Shown piece after piece: positions 34,705-43,435 of a stretch of DNA of 64,000 nucleotides; the stretch's first letter is position 1; each line of letters begins with the position of its first letter. This stretch comes from Fen-1254 sp963769605. GTDB lineage: Bacteria; Bacteroidota; Ignavibacteria; UBA10030. The notes beneath the pieces were generated by a model. The model saw only the letters and a program-made list of their open reading frames with translations. It was not told where the DNA came from and did not search any database. The stretch is from assembly GCA_963769605.1 (NCBI GenBank), contig CAVYML010000009.1:186001-250000 (forward strand), written 5' to 3'. A program made the translations under genes and the position numbers.

Positions 34705-35170
34705 TCGCAGCTCAGATAATATTTCGTATTTTGCAACTTACGTTTTATTGTAACTCAGCGTGCAAACCTTGTCAAGAGTCGCGGAGCATAAAAATGTAAT
34801 ACGCTTTCGCGCGTTTATTCCTCCTTCTCTTGACGAGGTTGAAATCCTTTTAAGAAAGCAGAAATCGATTCCGAGTATTTAAAAGTGTAAGAACAGCAGA
34901 AATTGCTGTCCTTGATTTCATTGTTCAGTACCTTTCAAATGAAATTTTGTGGCTCCTATTCAGCGTAAGTTTTATATTTGTAAATTAAATTACCGCAACG
35001 AACTTCTGTAGCCGACACCGGCCTGCCCGACTGATGCAGTCATTCAGGCGGGTGGTGTCGGAGTATCCCGCAACCATCCCGAAAACATCTTCGATGTTTA
35101 CGGGACAAGCTCGTCGCTGCTACAGAATGATATTAGACGTCGTCCGCGACAAACATCCGCAATGGGATAT
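34705..35170. other. Intergenic region with palindromic repeat
   Basis: No gene seen. Apart from repeat P copy 2 (35007-35124), it is AT-rich with no terminator I would defend after the GT117 gene. Confidence 0.5.
35007..35124. repeat. Palindromic repeat P, copy 2
   Basis: Begins TGTAGCCGACACCGGCCTGC and ends CGCTGCTACA; the shared inner part CAGTCATTCAGGCGGGTGGTG pairs with the start (CGACACC/GGTGTCG). The compensating change from TTC/GAA in copy 1 to ACC/GGT in copy 2 supports a selected or recently copied hairpin. Confidence 0.78.
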
Positions 35171-35335
35171 CTAAAAACTAATTGTAAATCGGTTTTCATA
35201 ATTCGCTGAGTAATTATCTGAAGCGATGACGAATTCATCGATTGTCGGATTAATTTTGCCAGATTGAGCATCCCACGGTGAGTTACATCCACCAAAAATA
35301 GAGATACATATAAGAATTGCGATTTTCTGCTTCAT
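35171..35335 (-). CDS. Small lipoprotein
   Basis: 54 aa, MKQKIAILICISIFGGCNSP at the start, a proper lipobox (IFGGC), then a 37-residue polar tail ending NRFTISF. AGGAG lies 7 nt before the ATG at 35335, so translation signals are good although the gene is short. It lies alone, next to a palindromic repeat. Function unknown; similar in kind, not in sequence, to the small lipoprotein at 8355. Confidence 0.72.
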   Translation of the reverse strand: MKQKIAILICISIFGGCNSPWDAQSGKINPTIDEFVIASDNYSANYENRFTISF

Positions 35336-35591
35336 GGCTGTACTCCTGTAAAGAATTGATCGGTCTCCAGAAACTAAGAAAGAGCAATCTAAAGTAACAG
35401 AAGAATAAGCGCCTTTGTTAAATAACGATTATGTCATCCCTCCCGCCTATATCCTTATCATTTTTTTCCCATGGAAAGTTTAAAGCAGGAACAGCTGTTC
35501 GGTGTCTTTTACAGGAGGATTTTGATCCTTCAATTACACGCTGCGTAGAAGTTACAAAAAAGGATTGCTTATCAGTTGTTTCTCGTGAAAA

Positions 35592-36002
35592 CTATTTACC
35601 AGAATCCACTTTATTTGAAATACTTGCGATAGGGACGTGCTTAACAATACCAAATGCCGCATCTAACCCGGGCTTTAATGAAGATTTTAGGATAAATCCA
35701 TCCGCCTTTGCTTTCAATGCTTGTACTCGGTACAACGGATTGTCAAATGTGGTCTCAATCATAACTTTAATGTTCGGCCAACGCTGTTTAATGATGCGCG
35801 TTGCTTCAAGTCCATTTTTCTTCGGCATTGCTACATCCATGAGAATAATATCCGGCGACAATGTCTCAGCTTTTTCTATTGCTTCATCGCCATCGACAGC
35901 CTCACCGACAATATCGATGTTCGGCAGTCGGCTCAAAAAATCACGCACAACGCGTCGAAAATCCTGATGGTCATCGACTACAAGTACCTTAGTTTGCCCC
36001 AT
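35592..36002 (-). CDS. Single-domain response regulator
   Basis: 136 aa CheY-like receiver: VLVVDDHQDFRRVV (acidic pair), phosphoacceptor Asp in PDIILMDVAMPKKNG, the switch Thr in MIETTFDNP and Lys in ADGFILKSS. The sequence around the receiver resembles NarL-type regulators, but no HTH output domain follows; the protein stops about 15 residues after the receiver. No kinase gene is adjacent. It may be a stand-alone receiver or a NarL-type regulator truncated at its 3' end. 35336-35591 downstream shows no HTH-coding sequence that I recognise. Confidence 0.85.
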   Translation of the reverse strand: MGQTKVLVVDDHQDFRRVVRDFLSRLPNIDIVGEAVDGDEAIEKAETLSPDIILMDVAMPKKNGLEATRIIKQRWPNIKVMIETTFDNPLYRVQALKAKADGFILKSSLKPGLDAAFGIVKHVPIASISNKVDSGK

Positions 36003-36269
36003 GCCATACCTCCAAACTTGTGAAATATCTCAATGCCGATAAAATCCCGGATCTATCCTGTAAGCTGACCAAAATATTTTTCTTAAATCGATCAAGAATT
36101 GCAAAACTTCATTCGGAAGGCATCCCACTAAAAATCCCACCGAATTCATATACATTGAATGAATAGATACAATTTTCTATGATGAGAGTCAAGGATCAAC
36201 AGCGGAATCACATGGAATGGCTGAAAATATCAAAAAATGCTTCTCAATCGCACTTTTTCTCGAAAAATA

Positions 36270-36437
36270 TCATACTCTATCCCGCTCTGGACTCGCAATC
36301 GAGCCGGCAAACTCCGCCTCTAAGGCTCGCTCTAATATCAAATGAAAATTTGTTTGCATGATCCGTTTCCAACTAATCGGCATATTCAGAGGACTCTGCT
36401 TCCCATTCGGTTTAGGCAAATATATTCGGTACGCGGG
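36270..36437 (-). pseudogene. Reverse transcriptase remnant (group II intron type)
   Basis: A 55-codon open stretch on minus reading YRIYLPKPNGKQSPLNMPI and then RIMQTNFHLILERALEAEF. It aligns with RT blocks of the intron RT at 14681 (GYIPKPNGEQRPLGIPTI ... LVIEPIFEADF). Nothing else of an RT or intron RNA is visible around it. It is a decayed fragment of a different RT subtype. Confidence 0.7.
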
Positions 36438-36525
36438 TTCTGTCCTTTGAAAGGAGCATTGATTTATTAATAAAAAAAGAATAATATACCCCCATCTTTT
36501 ACACGGATGTATTCAGAGGCCGTGA

Positions 36526-36619
36526 GCGAAAACTCATGAGTTGATAATAGAAGTCGCAAGTCCGGCAGAGAATAAAAAACGACTTCCCGCAAAACCAACT
36601 TTTCGTCCACATCTCTTAG
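36526..36619 (-). pseudogene. Fragment of the trypsin-like protease cassette gene
   Basis: On minus about 31 codons read RDVDEKLVLREVV, then LRLLLSTHEFSLT, matching RDVDEKLVPREFV ... RHLFATHEFSST of the cassette protease at 20391-21286. Nucleotide similarity is obvious (AACTCATGAGTTG, CAACTTTTCGTC). This copy covers the point where the cassette gene is frameshifted. The surrounding 36003-36699 has no intact gene. Confidence 0.75.
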
Positions 36620-36699
36620 CAGAATATTCGCTCATACGAGCATGTGAATGCCTGCGTGTAAGTTTTATTCCAATCATTACACTTTTTTAAAGAGGAACT

Positions 36700-37137
36700 A
36701 TGAACAAACATATCATTTGGGCGGTTGTTGTTGTTCTTGCCGCTGCTGTTTCGTTCTTTATTGGGAAGAGCAGTTCGACACAGGCCTTGCAAGTAACTCA
36801 GGCAGAAGTCGATAAACTGACGATTGAGAAAGCAGTAAAACAGAGTTTCCCAGGAGCGGAAAAACATGAAATCACTCTCGATGAAGCAAAAAAGTTGATC
36901 GAGGGACATGGTAAAAAAGAGGGCGGTATGTTTAATCGCGCCATCATCGAAAAAATTTTAGCGCAGCCGAGATGCGGAGGCCTGCATTATTATTTCGGTT
37001 TTAGCCAGAAGGAAAAGAAAACCATAGTCCTTTTCGGTATCGACACGAGCACTAAGGAGTTGCTGACGGGAACAATAGCCAATACTCCATTTCCGTGTCC
37101 TCCGGATTGTCCGGGACCAAAGATTTTTGAGAAATAA
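36700..37137 (+). CDS. Hypothetical membrane-anchored protein with conserved cysteines
   Basis: 145 aa. An N-terminal helix (IIWAVVVVLAAAVSFFIG) acts as anchor or uncleaved signal. A charged helical part follows (SFPGAEKHEITLDEAKKLIE), then a mixed C-terminal part with three cysteines in two groups (QPRCGGLHYYFGF and PFPCPPDCPGP). ATG at 36700 follows AGAGGAAC. I do not recognise the family. The next gene starts 9 bp downstream, so the two probably form a pair. Confidence 0.75.
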   Translation: MNKHIIWAVVVVLAAAVSFFIGKSSSTQALQVTQAEVDKLTIEKAVKQSFPGAEKHEITLDEAKKLIEGHGKKEGGMFNRAIIEKILAQPRCGGLHYYFGFSQKEKKTIVLFGIDTSTKELLTGTIANTPFPCPPDCPGPKIFEK

Positions 37138-37146
37138 GAAGGCTGC

Positions 37147-37797
37147 TTGGCCGACACAAGGATCTTTTTATTTTATGTTATGATGTTCATACAGTGCGCA
37201 GTATGCGTTGTCGGAATATTTTGCCTGCGGCGAGTCGATAGGCCGGTTCGTTGGCTTATTGTAAGCCTTCTATGCTGGACACTGATTTCCATTATCTCTT
37301 TTGTTGTTCGTCTGAAGAATATGCACAATCTATGGATAGGCCATATTGATACCATTATTGATACAAGCTTGTTTTCGATTGTGTTTTATATGTGGCGAAC
37401 AAGTAAGCTGAACGGACAATTTATAAAAGGAACTTTCATTGTTTTCTTTATTGCTTGGGCAATCGATGGAATCTTCTTTGATGCCTTTCATAAAGGGTTC
37501 AATATTGCCACTGCCATCCAGGGACTTTTGGAAGCAATATTTTCTGTGAATCTGCTGGCGAATGTATTACTTGACGAACGAAGCCATTTCTGGAAACATG
37601 ATCCTCGTTTCTGGGTGGCTTCTGGCTATCTTCTCTATGCAGGAGGCACCTTTTTCCTCTTTTCATTTTTTCGCAGTATAGCCCATATCCCCATAGAAAC
37701 ATTTCGTATCCTATGGTACATCAACCGGGGCTTCACAGTTGTCGCTTTTGCATTCTTTACCCGCGCGTTGTTATGCAGACCTGAAAAAGCAATCTGA
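37147..37797 (+). CDS. Hypothetical seven-helix membrane protein
   Basis: 216 aa from a TTG at 37147 (AAGAAGG lies about 5 nt upstream); ATG codons a few residues in (FYVMMF) are alternatives. Hydrophobic segments: about 7-27, 35-55, 70-85, 95-112, 125-140, 155-175 and 188-208, spaced as in seven-helix proteins. No signature motif recognised. It is closely linked to the anchored protein at 36700. Confidence 0.7.
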   Translation: MADTRIFLFYVMMFIQCAVCVVGIFCLRRVDRPVRWLIVSLLCWTLISIISFVVRLKNMHNLWIGHIDTIIDTSLFSIVFYMWRTSKLNGQFIKGTFIVFFIAWAIDGIFFDAFHKGFNIATAIQGLLEAIFSVNLLANVLLDERSHFWKHDPRFWVASGYLLYAGGTFFLFSFFRSIAHIPIETFRILWYINRGFTVVAFAFFTRALLCRPEKAI

Positions 37798-38137
37798 TAT
37801 GCGGCAGGTTCTTGCGTAGGATAAAAATAGGTTTCCCTACTAACCTGTAGATCACAAGAATATTGTCAATTCGAATTCGTAGATAGTGTTTGGACAATTT
37901 TTTGTTTTCTATAATAACTAAATTGCAGTCAAAGGAATATTTTTATATATTCTATACTTGAAACATCCTCATTGAGGAAAGTAGTTGCACTAGTGAACGC
38001 TTAAAAATCCGTAGAAAATGAGTTAAAAAGTGAAATCACTATCCTATCGGAAGTCTGGAGATTTCACTAAGGAAACAGGTTAACAAAAGTTTTGTTCTTT
38101 TAAAAAATGATTTAATGTGAGAACCGTTTGTTCAATC
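37798..38137. other. Intergenic, no feature recognised
   Basis: AT-rich spacer between the membrane protein gene and the tRNA-derived tandem repeats; I see no gene or clear signal in it. Confidence 0.5.
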
Positions 38138-38567
38138 TTCAATCTTAAATCTGCAATCTGCAATTGTGTGGCGGTGTAGCATCCCATAAACAGCACGGGA
38201 CACGCACCCGGTTAGAGCGTAGGAATCATAATCCAGCCAGCCGGAGGCCTGAAAATATATCACGCAATGCGTGATTCAAATTGGAATTTTGAACTTTAAT
38301 GGTTTTTGTCATTTAAAATTCTTCAATTTTGAATCTGCAATCTGCAATTGTATGGCGGTGTATCTTCCCGTAAACAGCACGGGACAGGCACCCGGTTAAA
38401 ACGTCGGAATCATAATCCAGCCAGCCGGAGGCCTGAAAATATATCACGCAATGCGTGATTCAAATTGGAATTTTGAGCTTTAATGGTTTTTGTTCTTTAA
38501 AATTCTGCAATTTTAAATCTGCAATCTGCAATTGTATGGCGGGCTTGCCCGCCGTGTTTCACCTTTT
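38138..38567 (+). repeat. 184-bp tandem repeat containing tRNA-Met-derived pieces
   Basis: CTGCAATCTGCAATTG recurs at 38151, 38335 and 38519, exactly 184 bp apart. The first two units contain GGCGGTGTAGC (tRNA 5' acceptor strand, one change), a 27-bp insert, then CCGGTTAGAGCG and GGAATCATAATCC (D arm and anticodon arm of tRNA-Met) at 38207-38234 and 38391-38418. The tRNA 3' half is replaced by a GCC-rich stretch and a perfect hairpin ATCACGC-AAT-GCGTGAT. The third, partial unit leads into the real tRNA. Confidence 0.85.
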
Positions 38568-38641
38568 GGCGGGGTAGCTCAGCCGGTTAGAGCGTCGGAA
38601 TCATAATCCGCAGGTCGAGGGTTCGAATCCCCCCCCCGCTA
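38568..38641 (+). tRNA. tRNA-Met (anticodon CAT)
   Basis: Cloverleaf: acceptor GGCGGGG / CCCCGCT (one G-U), D arm GCTC-AGCCGGTTA-GAGC, anticodon arm TCGGA-ATCATAA-TCCGC, variable AGGTC, T arm GAGGG-TTCGAAT-CCCCC (one A-C mismatch), discriminator A. CCA is not encoded. The CAT anticodon makes it elongator Met or, if lysidine-modified, Ile2; the lack of three G-C pairs at the anticodon stem base argues against initiator. Confidence 0.92.
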
Positions 38642-38686
38642 CAAGATTTTAGATTGTAAATTGCAAAATGATGAATTATTTTATAG

Positions 38687-38719
38687 CGCCTCCAAACATC
38701 CTGGGGGCGTTTTTATTTT
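38687..38719 (+). terminator. Rho-independent terminator after tRNA-Met
   Basis: CGCCTCC - AAACATCCT - GGGGGCG stem followed by TTTTTATTTT. It lies 45 bp after the tRNA. The following 38720-39002 holds no gene that I can see. Confidence 0.85.
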
Positions 38720-39002
38720 CTGACTGATTTGGATGAAGAACCACGTTCGTATACCCCGATGTTTCTCAATCGGGGCCTGTCCCGCCGAAATTGAGAATAA
38801 ATATTTAGAAATATTCTGGCAAGACCATTGCCCTTTCGGTTTAGATTGATTCCTCTAGTATATCGAAATGAGACTCCTGAAATTCCTATAAGGCTTAAAA
38901 GCGGGTCCCATCTGAGGATCGCTAAGTCAAATGATTGGTACTAGGCATCGTCAGTGATTCATATATTTCAGGGATTTCCACCAGGAAATGAAAATAGACG
39001 AC

Positions 39003-39629
39003 TTATTTTTTGATGTTCAAACCAAGCGAGGCCAGTTTTATACACGTGGATTTGTAATCCTTGTGAAGAATACTTCGAATCCCTAAACCTTCCGCGATCC
39101 GGACAAACATGGGAGTATTCTCGATATAAACTACATTTCGTGCAGGTGTCTGGGCGATGTCCAACGCAAGCTGAAAGATCTTTGCGTCGGGCTTGCGGAC
39201 ATGGACGAAGCAGGACGAAATAAAAGAATCTACAAATGTATCCAGCTTAAACTTTCGAATCCTGTACACATTTAATTCACGTGCTTCATTACTCACCACA
39301 ACGATCTTCAATCCATAATGTACCTTAAGCCGGCGGATCAACTCGATCATTTGGGAATATGGTTTCGACTGTGCAAATATAAATTTCCGAAATTGAGCTG
39401 ATGTGAATGATCTCTTCTTGTAGAACACGATGCGATCCAGGTATTCCTCAATGGTAAGATACCCTGACTCGTATATGTCGTAAGTCTGGTTATTCCGGTT
39501 CTCCACCTCTTCCAGATCCAGGCCGAACGTCTGAACTGCTAGTCTACGAAACTCGTGACTCCATCCGTCTGTAAGCAGGACGCCGCCGATATCCAGAAAC
39601 ATGCAACTGATTTTAGTCGCTTTATTCAT
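39003..39629 (-). CDS. HAD-family hydrolase (YihX-like)
   Basis: 208 aa. Motif I MFLDIGGVLLTDGW has DxG instead of DxD, as in YihX-like HAD proteins. The helical cap carries TYDIYESGYLTIEEYLDRI; motif II is KIVVVSNEARELN; Lys is in VHVRKPDAKIF; motif III region YIENTPMFVRIAEGLGI has Glu-Asn where two acids are usual. YihX dephosphorylates glucose 1-phosphate, which would fit the sugar-phosphate operon just upstream (same strand, 77 bp away), but the substrate is only inferred. Confidence 0.85.
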   Translation of the reverse strand: MNKATKISCMFLDIGGVLLTDGWSHEFRRLAVQTFGLDLEEVENRNNQTYDIYESGYLTIEEYLDRIVFYKKRSFTSAQFRKFIFAQSKPYSQMIELIRRLKVHYGLKIVVVSNEARELNVYRIRKFKLDTFVDSFISSCFVHVRKPDAKIFQLALDIAQTPARNVVYIENTPMFVRIAEGLGIRSILHKDYKSTCIKLASLGLNIKK

Positions 39630-39706
39630 CGTTTTTTCTTTCGCCGATTTGAACTTCTATATTTTGCATTGCATCGTTCTCCTTGACATTATGAAACAAC
39701 TGTATA

Positions 39707-40447
39707 TTATGCTCTCTTTAAATGCTTATTTTCAAGCTCTCTTCCTGCTTCTTTATCCACAAGCCAGATCATTTTACCGTTTGAGGGTTGAACGAGTTGA
39801 GCAGGTAAACGACAGGAATCCGACGAATTGTTCAATACTTTAAAAAGTGTGTGCGCTTTTGCTACTCCAGAAACTAAAAAAACAACAAGCATCGCTCTAT
39901 TAATCACGGACAATGTTAAAGTAATGCGAGAAAAATCTTCATGCTGAGAATGTACCTCTAGAACCCAGCGCTTCATTTCATCCAGTGATTTTGATTCCGG
40001 AAACAACGATGCCATATGACCGTCCTCTCCCAGTCCAAGCAGGACAACATCAAAACTGGCACCATTATCAGTAAAAAATGATTTTAAAAGTAATTCATAT
40101 TCCTCAGCTGATTTTTGAGGAGAATGGATGCAGCGAATAGGATGAATTTGGTCGGGAGGAATTGGAACGCGGTCGATAAAAGCTTCTCGCGCCATACCTT
40201 CATTGCTGCGGGGATCGTCGGGTGGCACACAACGCTCGTCGCTCCAGAAAATGCTGACTTTGCTCCACGGAATTTTGTTTCGTATTGCATTTTGAGAGAG
40301 AAGTTCGTAGGCACGACGAGGCGTTTCGCCGCCGGAAAGTACGAGACTAAAAAGACCTCGATCATGCACGGCTTTCTGTGATTGTTCTATAATAAGGTCC
40401 ACCGCTGCATGACTTAGGGATTCATAGTTTGGAAAAATTCGGATCAT
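39707..40447 (-). CDS. pgl: 6-phosphogluconolactonase
   Basis: 246 aa, the usual size. Motifs LVLSGGETPRRAYELL, IFWSDERCVPPDDPRSN and VVLLGLGEDGHMASLFPES are those of the NagB-like lactonase fold (DevB/SOL type). It hydrolyses 6-phosphogluconolactone from Zwf to 6-phosphogluconate. Its ATG overlaps the zwf stop by 4 nt, a tight coupling of consecutive pathway steps. It is the last gene of the run of sugar-phosphate genes, with the HAD gene after it. Confidence 0.95.
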   Translation of the reverse strand: MIRIFPNYESLSHAAVDLIIEQSQKAVHDRGLFSLVLSGGETPRRAYELLSQNAIRNKIPWSKVSIFWSDERCVPPDDPRSNEGMAREAFIDRVPIPPDQIHPIRCIHSPQKSAEEYELLLKSFFTDNGASFDVVLLGLGEDGHMASLFPESKSLDEMKRWVLEVHSQHEDFSRITLTLSVINRAMLVVFLVSGVAKAHTLFKVLNNSSDSCRLPAQLVQPSNGKMIWLVDKEAGRELENKHLKRA

Positions 40448-41982
40448 GCAGGTTGTTCTTTCTCTTCCTTTTCATCCGAAATTGTAGGTTGGAGCCAACT
40501 CCGACCATCCTTGGCAATCAGAAGTTCAGCGGTTTCCGGCCCCCATGTCCCCGATTGATAATTTGGAAAATCGATAGGAGATGACGCTTCCCATTCTTCA
40601 AGAATCGGTGTTATGACCGACCATGCCGCCTCAACTTGATCAGCACGCATGAATAGGGTTGCATCTCTGTGAATCACATCGAGAAGTAATGTCTCGTAAG
40701 CTTCGGGAGTGCCATTGCCGAAGGAATCATGGTAGCTGAATCGCATATCGACCGGACTGAGTCGAATCGTAGCGCCGGGCTGCTTGGCCTGGAACCTGAT
40801 GGAAATGCCTTCTTCGGGTTGGATGCGGAGGATAAGACGGTTCGGATGAATATCTCTGATCGCCTTTGCGGGAAAAGCTTGATGGGGAACGGGCAGAAAT
40901 TGAATGACAACTTCCGAGCTCTTCACCGGCAAACGTTTTCCCGTTCGCAGATAGAATGGTACATCTTGCCATCGCCAGTTATCAACGAAGAGCTTCAACG
41001 CGGCAAAAGTTTCAGATGGTGAGTCGGGGGCTACATTCGGTTCTAAACGATAACCGACGACATGCTGTCCTTTGATCCAACCTGCACCATACTGGCCGCG
41101 AGCGGCAAAATTTTGAATTTTTCCAGGATCTATTGGACGAATAGCGTGAAGTACGTCTACCTTCTTATTGCGGATTTCATCTGCGTCAAAAGATATCATC
41201 GGCTCGATAGCGATCAAACAAAGAATCTGCATCAAGTGATTTTGAATCATATCACGGAGAGCACCGGCATGCTCATAGTAAGCGCCGCGATGCTCCACTC
41301 CAATGGTTTCAGCAACGATAATCTGCACGTGGTCGATGTACCGACGATCCCAGAGCGGTTCTAGAAGAGCATTTGCAAACCTGAAGGCAAGAATATTCTG
41401 AACAGTTTCTTTTCCCAGATAGTGATCAATGCGATAGATCTGCGACTCCGTGTAAGCACGCATGAGCGATTTATTCAAGGCGCGCGCAGAGTCAAGATCA
41501 TGACCGAAAGGTTTCTCAACAACAATGCGAACTTGTTCACGGTCGAAACAAAGTTTTTCATTCTCCATTTGTTGAGTGATAACCTCGACCATCTTCGGTG
41601 GAACGGCAAAATAAAAGATATGGTTCGCTTTTGTGTTCCATGTCTTCTCCAAGGCACAGAGTCGGTCAGACAATGTCGCGAATGCTCTTTGAGCACTAAA
41701 ATCTGTCGCGATGAATTGAAACCGACTTGCGAAGGCTTTCCAGTCGTCTTCTCGTGCCGGCCCACGCCTGGAAAATTGATTGACCCCATCACGTATATGT
41801 TCACGAAATTGGTCATCACTCGTCTCCTTTTTGTCGATTCCGACAACAGCAAACTTTTCAGGCAGCCATTTATCCAGAAACAAATCATATAGCGCCGGTA
41901 CCAGTTTACGCCATGTTAAGTCGCCGGCAGCACCGGCAATCACCAAAATCGTTGGCTCCTGAGGGGCATAGGTTTCCGTCAT
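40444..41982 (-). CDS. zwf: Glucose-6-phosphate 1-dehydrogenase
   Basis: 512 aa. NADP-binding VIAGAAGDLTWRKLVPALYDL (a GASGDL variant), substrate and catalytic motif YRIDHYLGKETVQN (His-Tyr-Leu-Gly-Lys) near 185, and the C-terminal domain with WRWQDVPFYLRTGKRLP. It oxidises glucose 6-phosphate to the lactone, the entry to the oxidative pentose phosphate pathway. 6 bp separate it from the upstream gnd stop and 4 nt are shared with pgl. Confidence 0.98.
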   Translation of the reverse strand: MTETYAPQEPTILVIAGAAGDLTWRKLVPALYDLFLDKWLPEKFAVVGIDKKETSDDQFREHIRDGVNQFSRRGPAREDDWKAFASRFQFIATDFSAQRAFATLSDRLCALEKTWNTKANHIFYFAVPPKMVEVITQQMENEKLCFDREQVRIVVEKPFGHDLDSARALNKSLMRAYTESQIYRIDHYLGKETVQNILAFRFANALLEPLWDRRYIDHVQIIVAETIGVEHRGAYYEHAGALRDMIQNHLMQILCLIAIEPMISFDADEIRNKKVDVLHAIRPIDPGKIQNFAARGQYGAGWIKGQHVVGYRLEPNVAPDSPSETFAALKLFVDNWRWQDVPFYLRTGKRLPVKSSEVVIQFLPVPHQAFPAKAIRDIHPNRLILRIQPEEGISIRFQAKQPGATIRLSPVDMRFSYHDSFGNGTPEAYETLLLDVIHRDATLFMRADQVEAAWSVITPILEEWEASSPIDFPNYQSGTWGPETAELLIAKDGRSWLQPTISDEKEEKEQPA

Positions 41983-41988
41983 GATGTA

Positions 41989-43416
41989 TTACTCCTTCTG
42001 CCATTTCGTGTGAAACGTACCTTTAGCATCGACTCGTTCATACGTGTGCGCACCGAAATAATCCCGTTGGGCTTGAATAAGATTGGCTGGCAGCCAGACG
42101 CTGCGATAGGCATCGAGATAACCCAACGAAACCATCAGACCAGGGATTGGCACGCTTGCCCCGGATGCCTGGCACACCACCCTGCGTAAGTCTTCCTGAT
42201 AAGTCATGACCTTCTGCGAAATACCGGGCGCCAGCAGCAAATTCGGCAGATCGCGCTGCATATGATATGCCGCCTGGATATCTTCCAGCAATGCAGCGCG
42301 GATGATGCATCCGCCCCGCCAGATTCGAGTCACAGCTTCGAGATCGAGTTGATACTTGTATTTGTCTGAAGCCACACTCAAAATCGCAAAGCCTTGTGCA
42401 TATGTCATAATCATTGCGGTATAAAAAGCACGCCCGAGTTGATCAAGAAATGTTTTGCGTCCAGTTGAAAGGTGCTGCTGGGATTGCTGATATAATAAGC
42501 CTGCTTGTTCACGTTCCTTTGCGAACATTGACAAATCCCGCATAGCAACTGCAAGGTCGATCGTCGGGATTGGGACTTGTAATTCCATCGCACTTTGTGA
42601 AGTCCACATGCCTGTCCCTTTCTGTTTGGCGACATCGAGGATTTCGTCCACGAGACGCTTGCCGGTCTTCTCATCTTTTTTGGAGAAAATATGGCTGGTG
42701 ATTTCCACAAGATAACTATTGAGTTCGCCTTCGTTCCATGAAGTATAGACATCATGCAGTTCATCGTCGTTCATACCAAGGCCTCGTTTCATCAAGTCGT
42801 AAGTCTCTGCGATGAGCTGCATCATTCCGTATTCGATGCCGTTGTGGACCATCTTCACGAGGTGTCCGGCAGAACTTGGTCCCAGCCAAGCCACACACGG
42901 TTCACCGTTGACCTTTGCAGCAACAGCTTCAAAAACGGGACGGACCCGCTCGTAAGCTTCTTTCGGCCCTCCGGGCATGATGCTCGCTCCGTGACGTGCA
43001 CCCTCTTCACCACCCGATACACCTACTCCAAGAAAATGAATGCCTTTCGATGCCAGGTTGCGAACACGGACATCAGTGTCTTTGAAATAGGAATTGCCGC
43101 CATCAATGATAAGGTCACCCTTGTCCAAATGGGGCAACAAATCCTTGATGACAGAGTCTACCGGAGCGCCGGCAGGCACTAACAATATGATGGCGCGCGG
43201 TGTACGAAGAAGTGCGATGAAATCGGGGATATTTTCCGCACCGCAGATGTCGCGTTCTACTGCTTCGCTTCGCAGCGCATCGACTTTATTTTTGTCCGTG
43301 TCATACCCGGCCACGGAAAAGCCATGGTCGGCGATGTTCAAAACAAGATTGCGCCCCATAACACCCAAACCGATCATGCCTATTTCCTGCTGATTTTGTG
43401 GATTCATATTTTTCAT
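41989..43416 (-). CDS. gnd: 6-phosphogluconate dehydrogenase, decarboxylating
   Basis: 475 aa from ATG 43416 (MKNMNPQNQQEIGMIGLGVM), which has GGAG 8 nt upstream; a longer open frame to 43485 lacks support and overlaps glgP. Motifs: GLGVMGRNLVLNIADHG, VGVSGGEEGARHGASIMPGG, catalytic Lys in HLVKMVHNGIEYGMMQLIAE, and the helical C-terminal domain with WRGGCIIRAALL. It makes ribulose 5-phosphate and NADPH. 19 bp after glgP in the operon. Confidence 0.97.
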   Translation of the reverse strand: MKNMNPQNQQEIGMIGLGVMGRNLVLNIADHGFSVAGYDTDKNKVDALRSEAVERDICGAENIPDFIALLRTPRAIILLVPAGAPVDSVIKDLLPHLDKGDLIIDGGNSYFKDTDVRVRNLASKGIHFLGVGVSGGEEGARHGASIMPGGPKEAYERVRPVFEAVAAKVNGEPCVAWLGPSSAGHLVKMVHNGIEYGMMQLIAETYDLMKRGLGMNDDELHDVYTSWNEGELNSYLVEITSHIFSKKDEKTGKRLVDEILDVAKQKGTGMWTSQSAMELQVPIPTIDLAVAMRDLSMFAKEREQAGLLYQQSQQHLSTGRKTFLDQLGRAFYTAMIMTYAQGFAILSVASDKYKYQLDLEAVTRIWRGGCIIRAALLEDIQAAYHMQRDLPNLLLAPGISQKVMTYQEDLRRVVCQASGASVPIPGLMVSLGYLDAYRSVWLPANLIQAQRDYFGAHTYERVDAKGTFHTKWQKE

Positions 43417-43435
43417 AGATCTGACTCCAATAAAA

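Noticed and set aside
36527..36640. A possible start of a new protease gene
   Set aside because: Only about 31 codons match, without signal peptide or catalytic residues; it is a fragment.
38138..38567. Candidate CRISPR array from regularly spaced repeats
   Set aside because: The units are 184 bp, contiguous, and contain tRNA-derived sequence; there are no short repeats with unique spacers and no cas genes.
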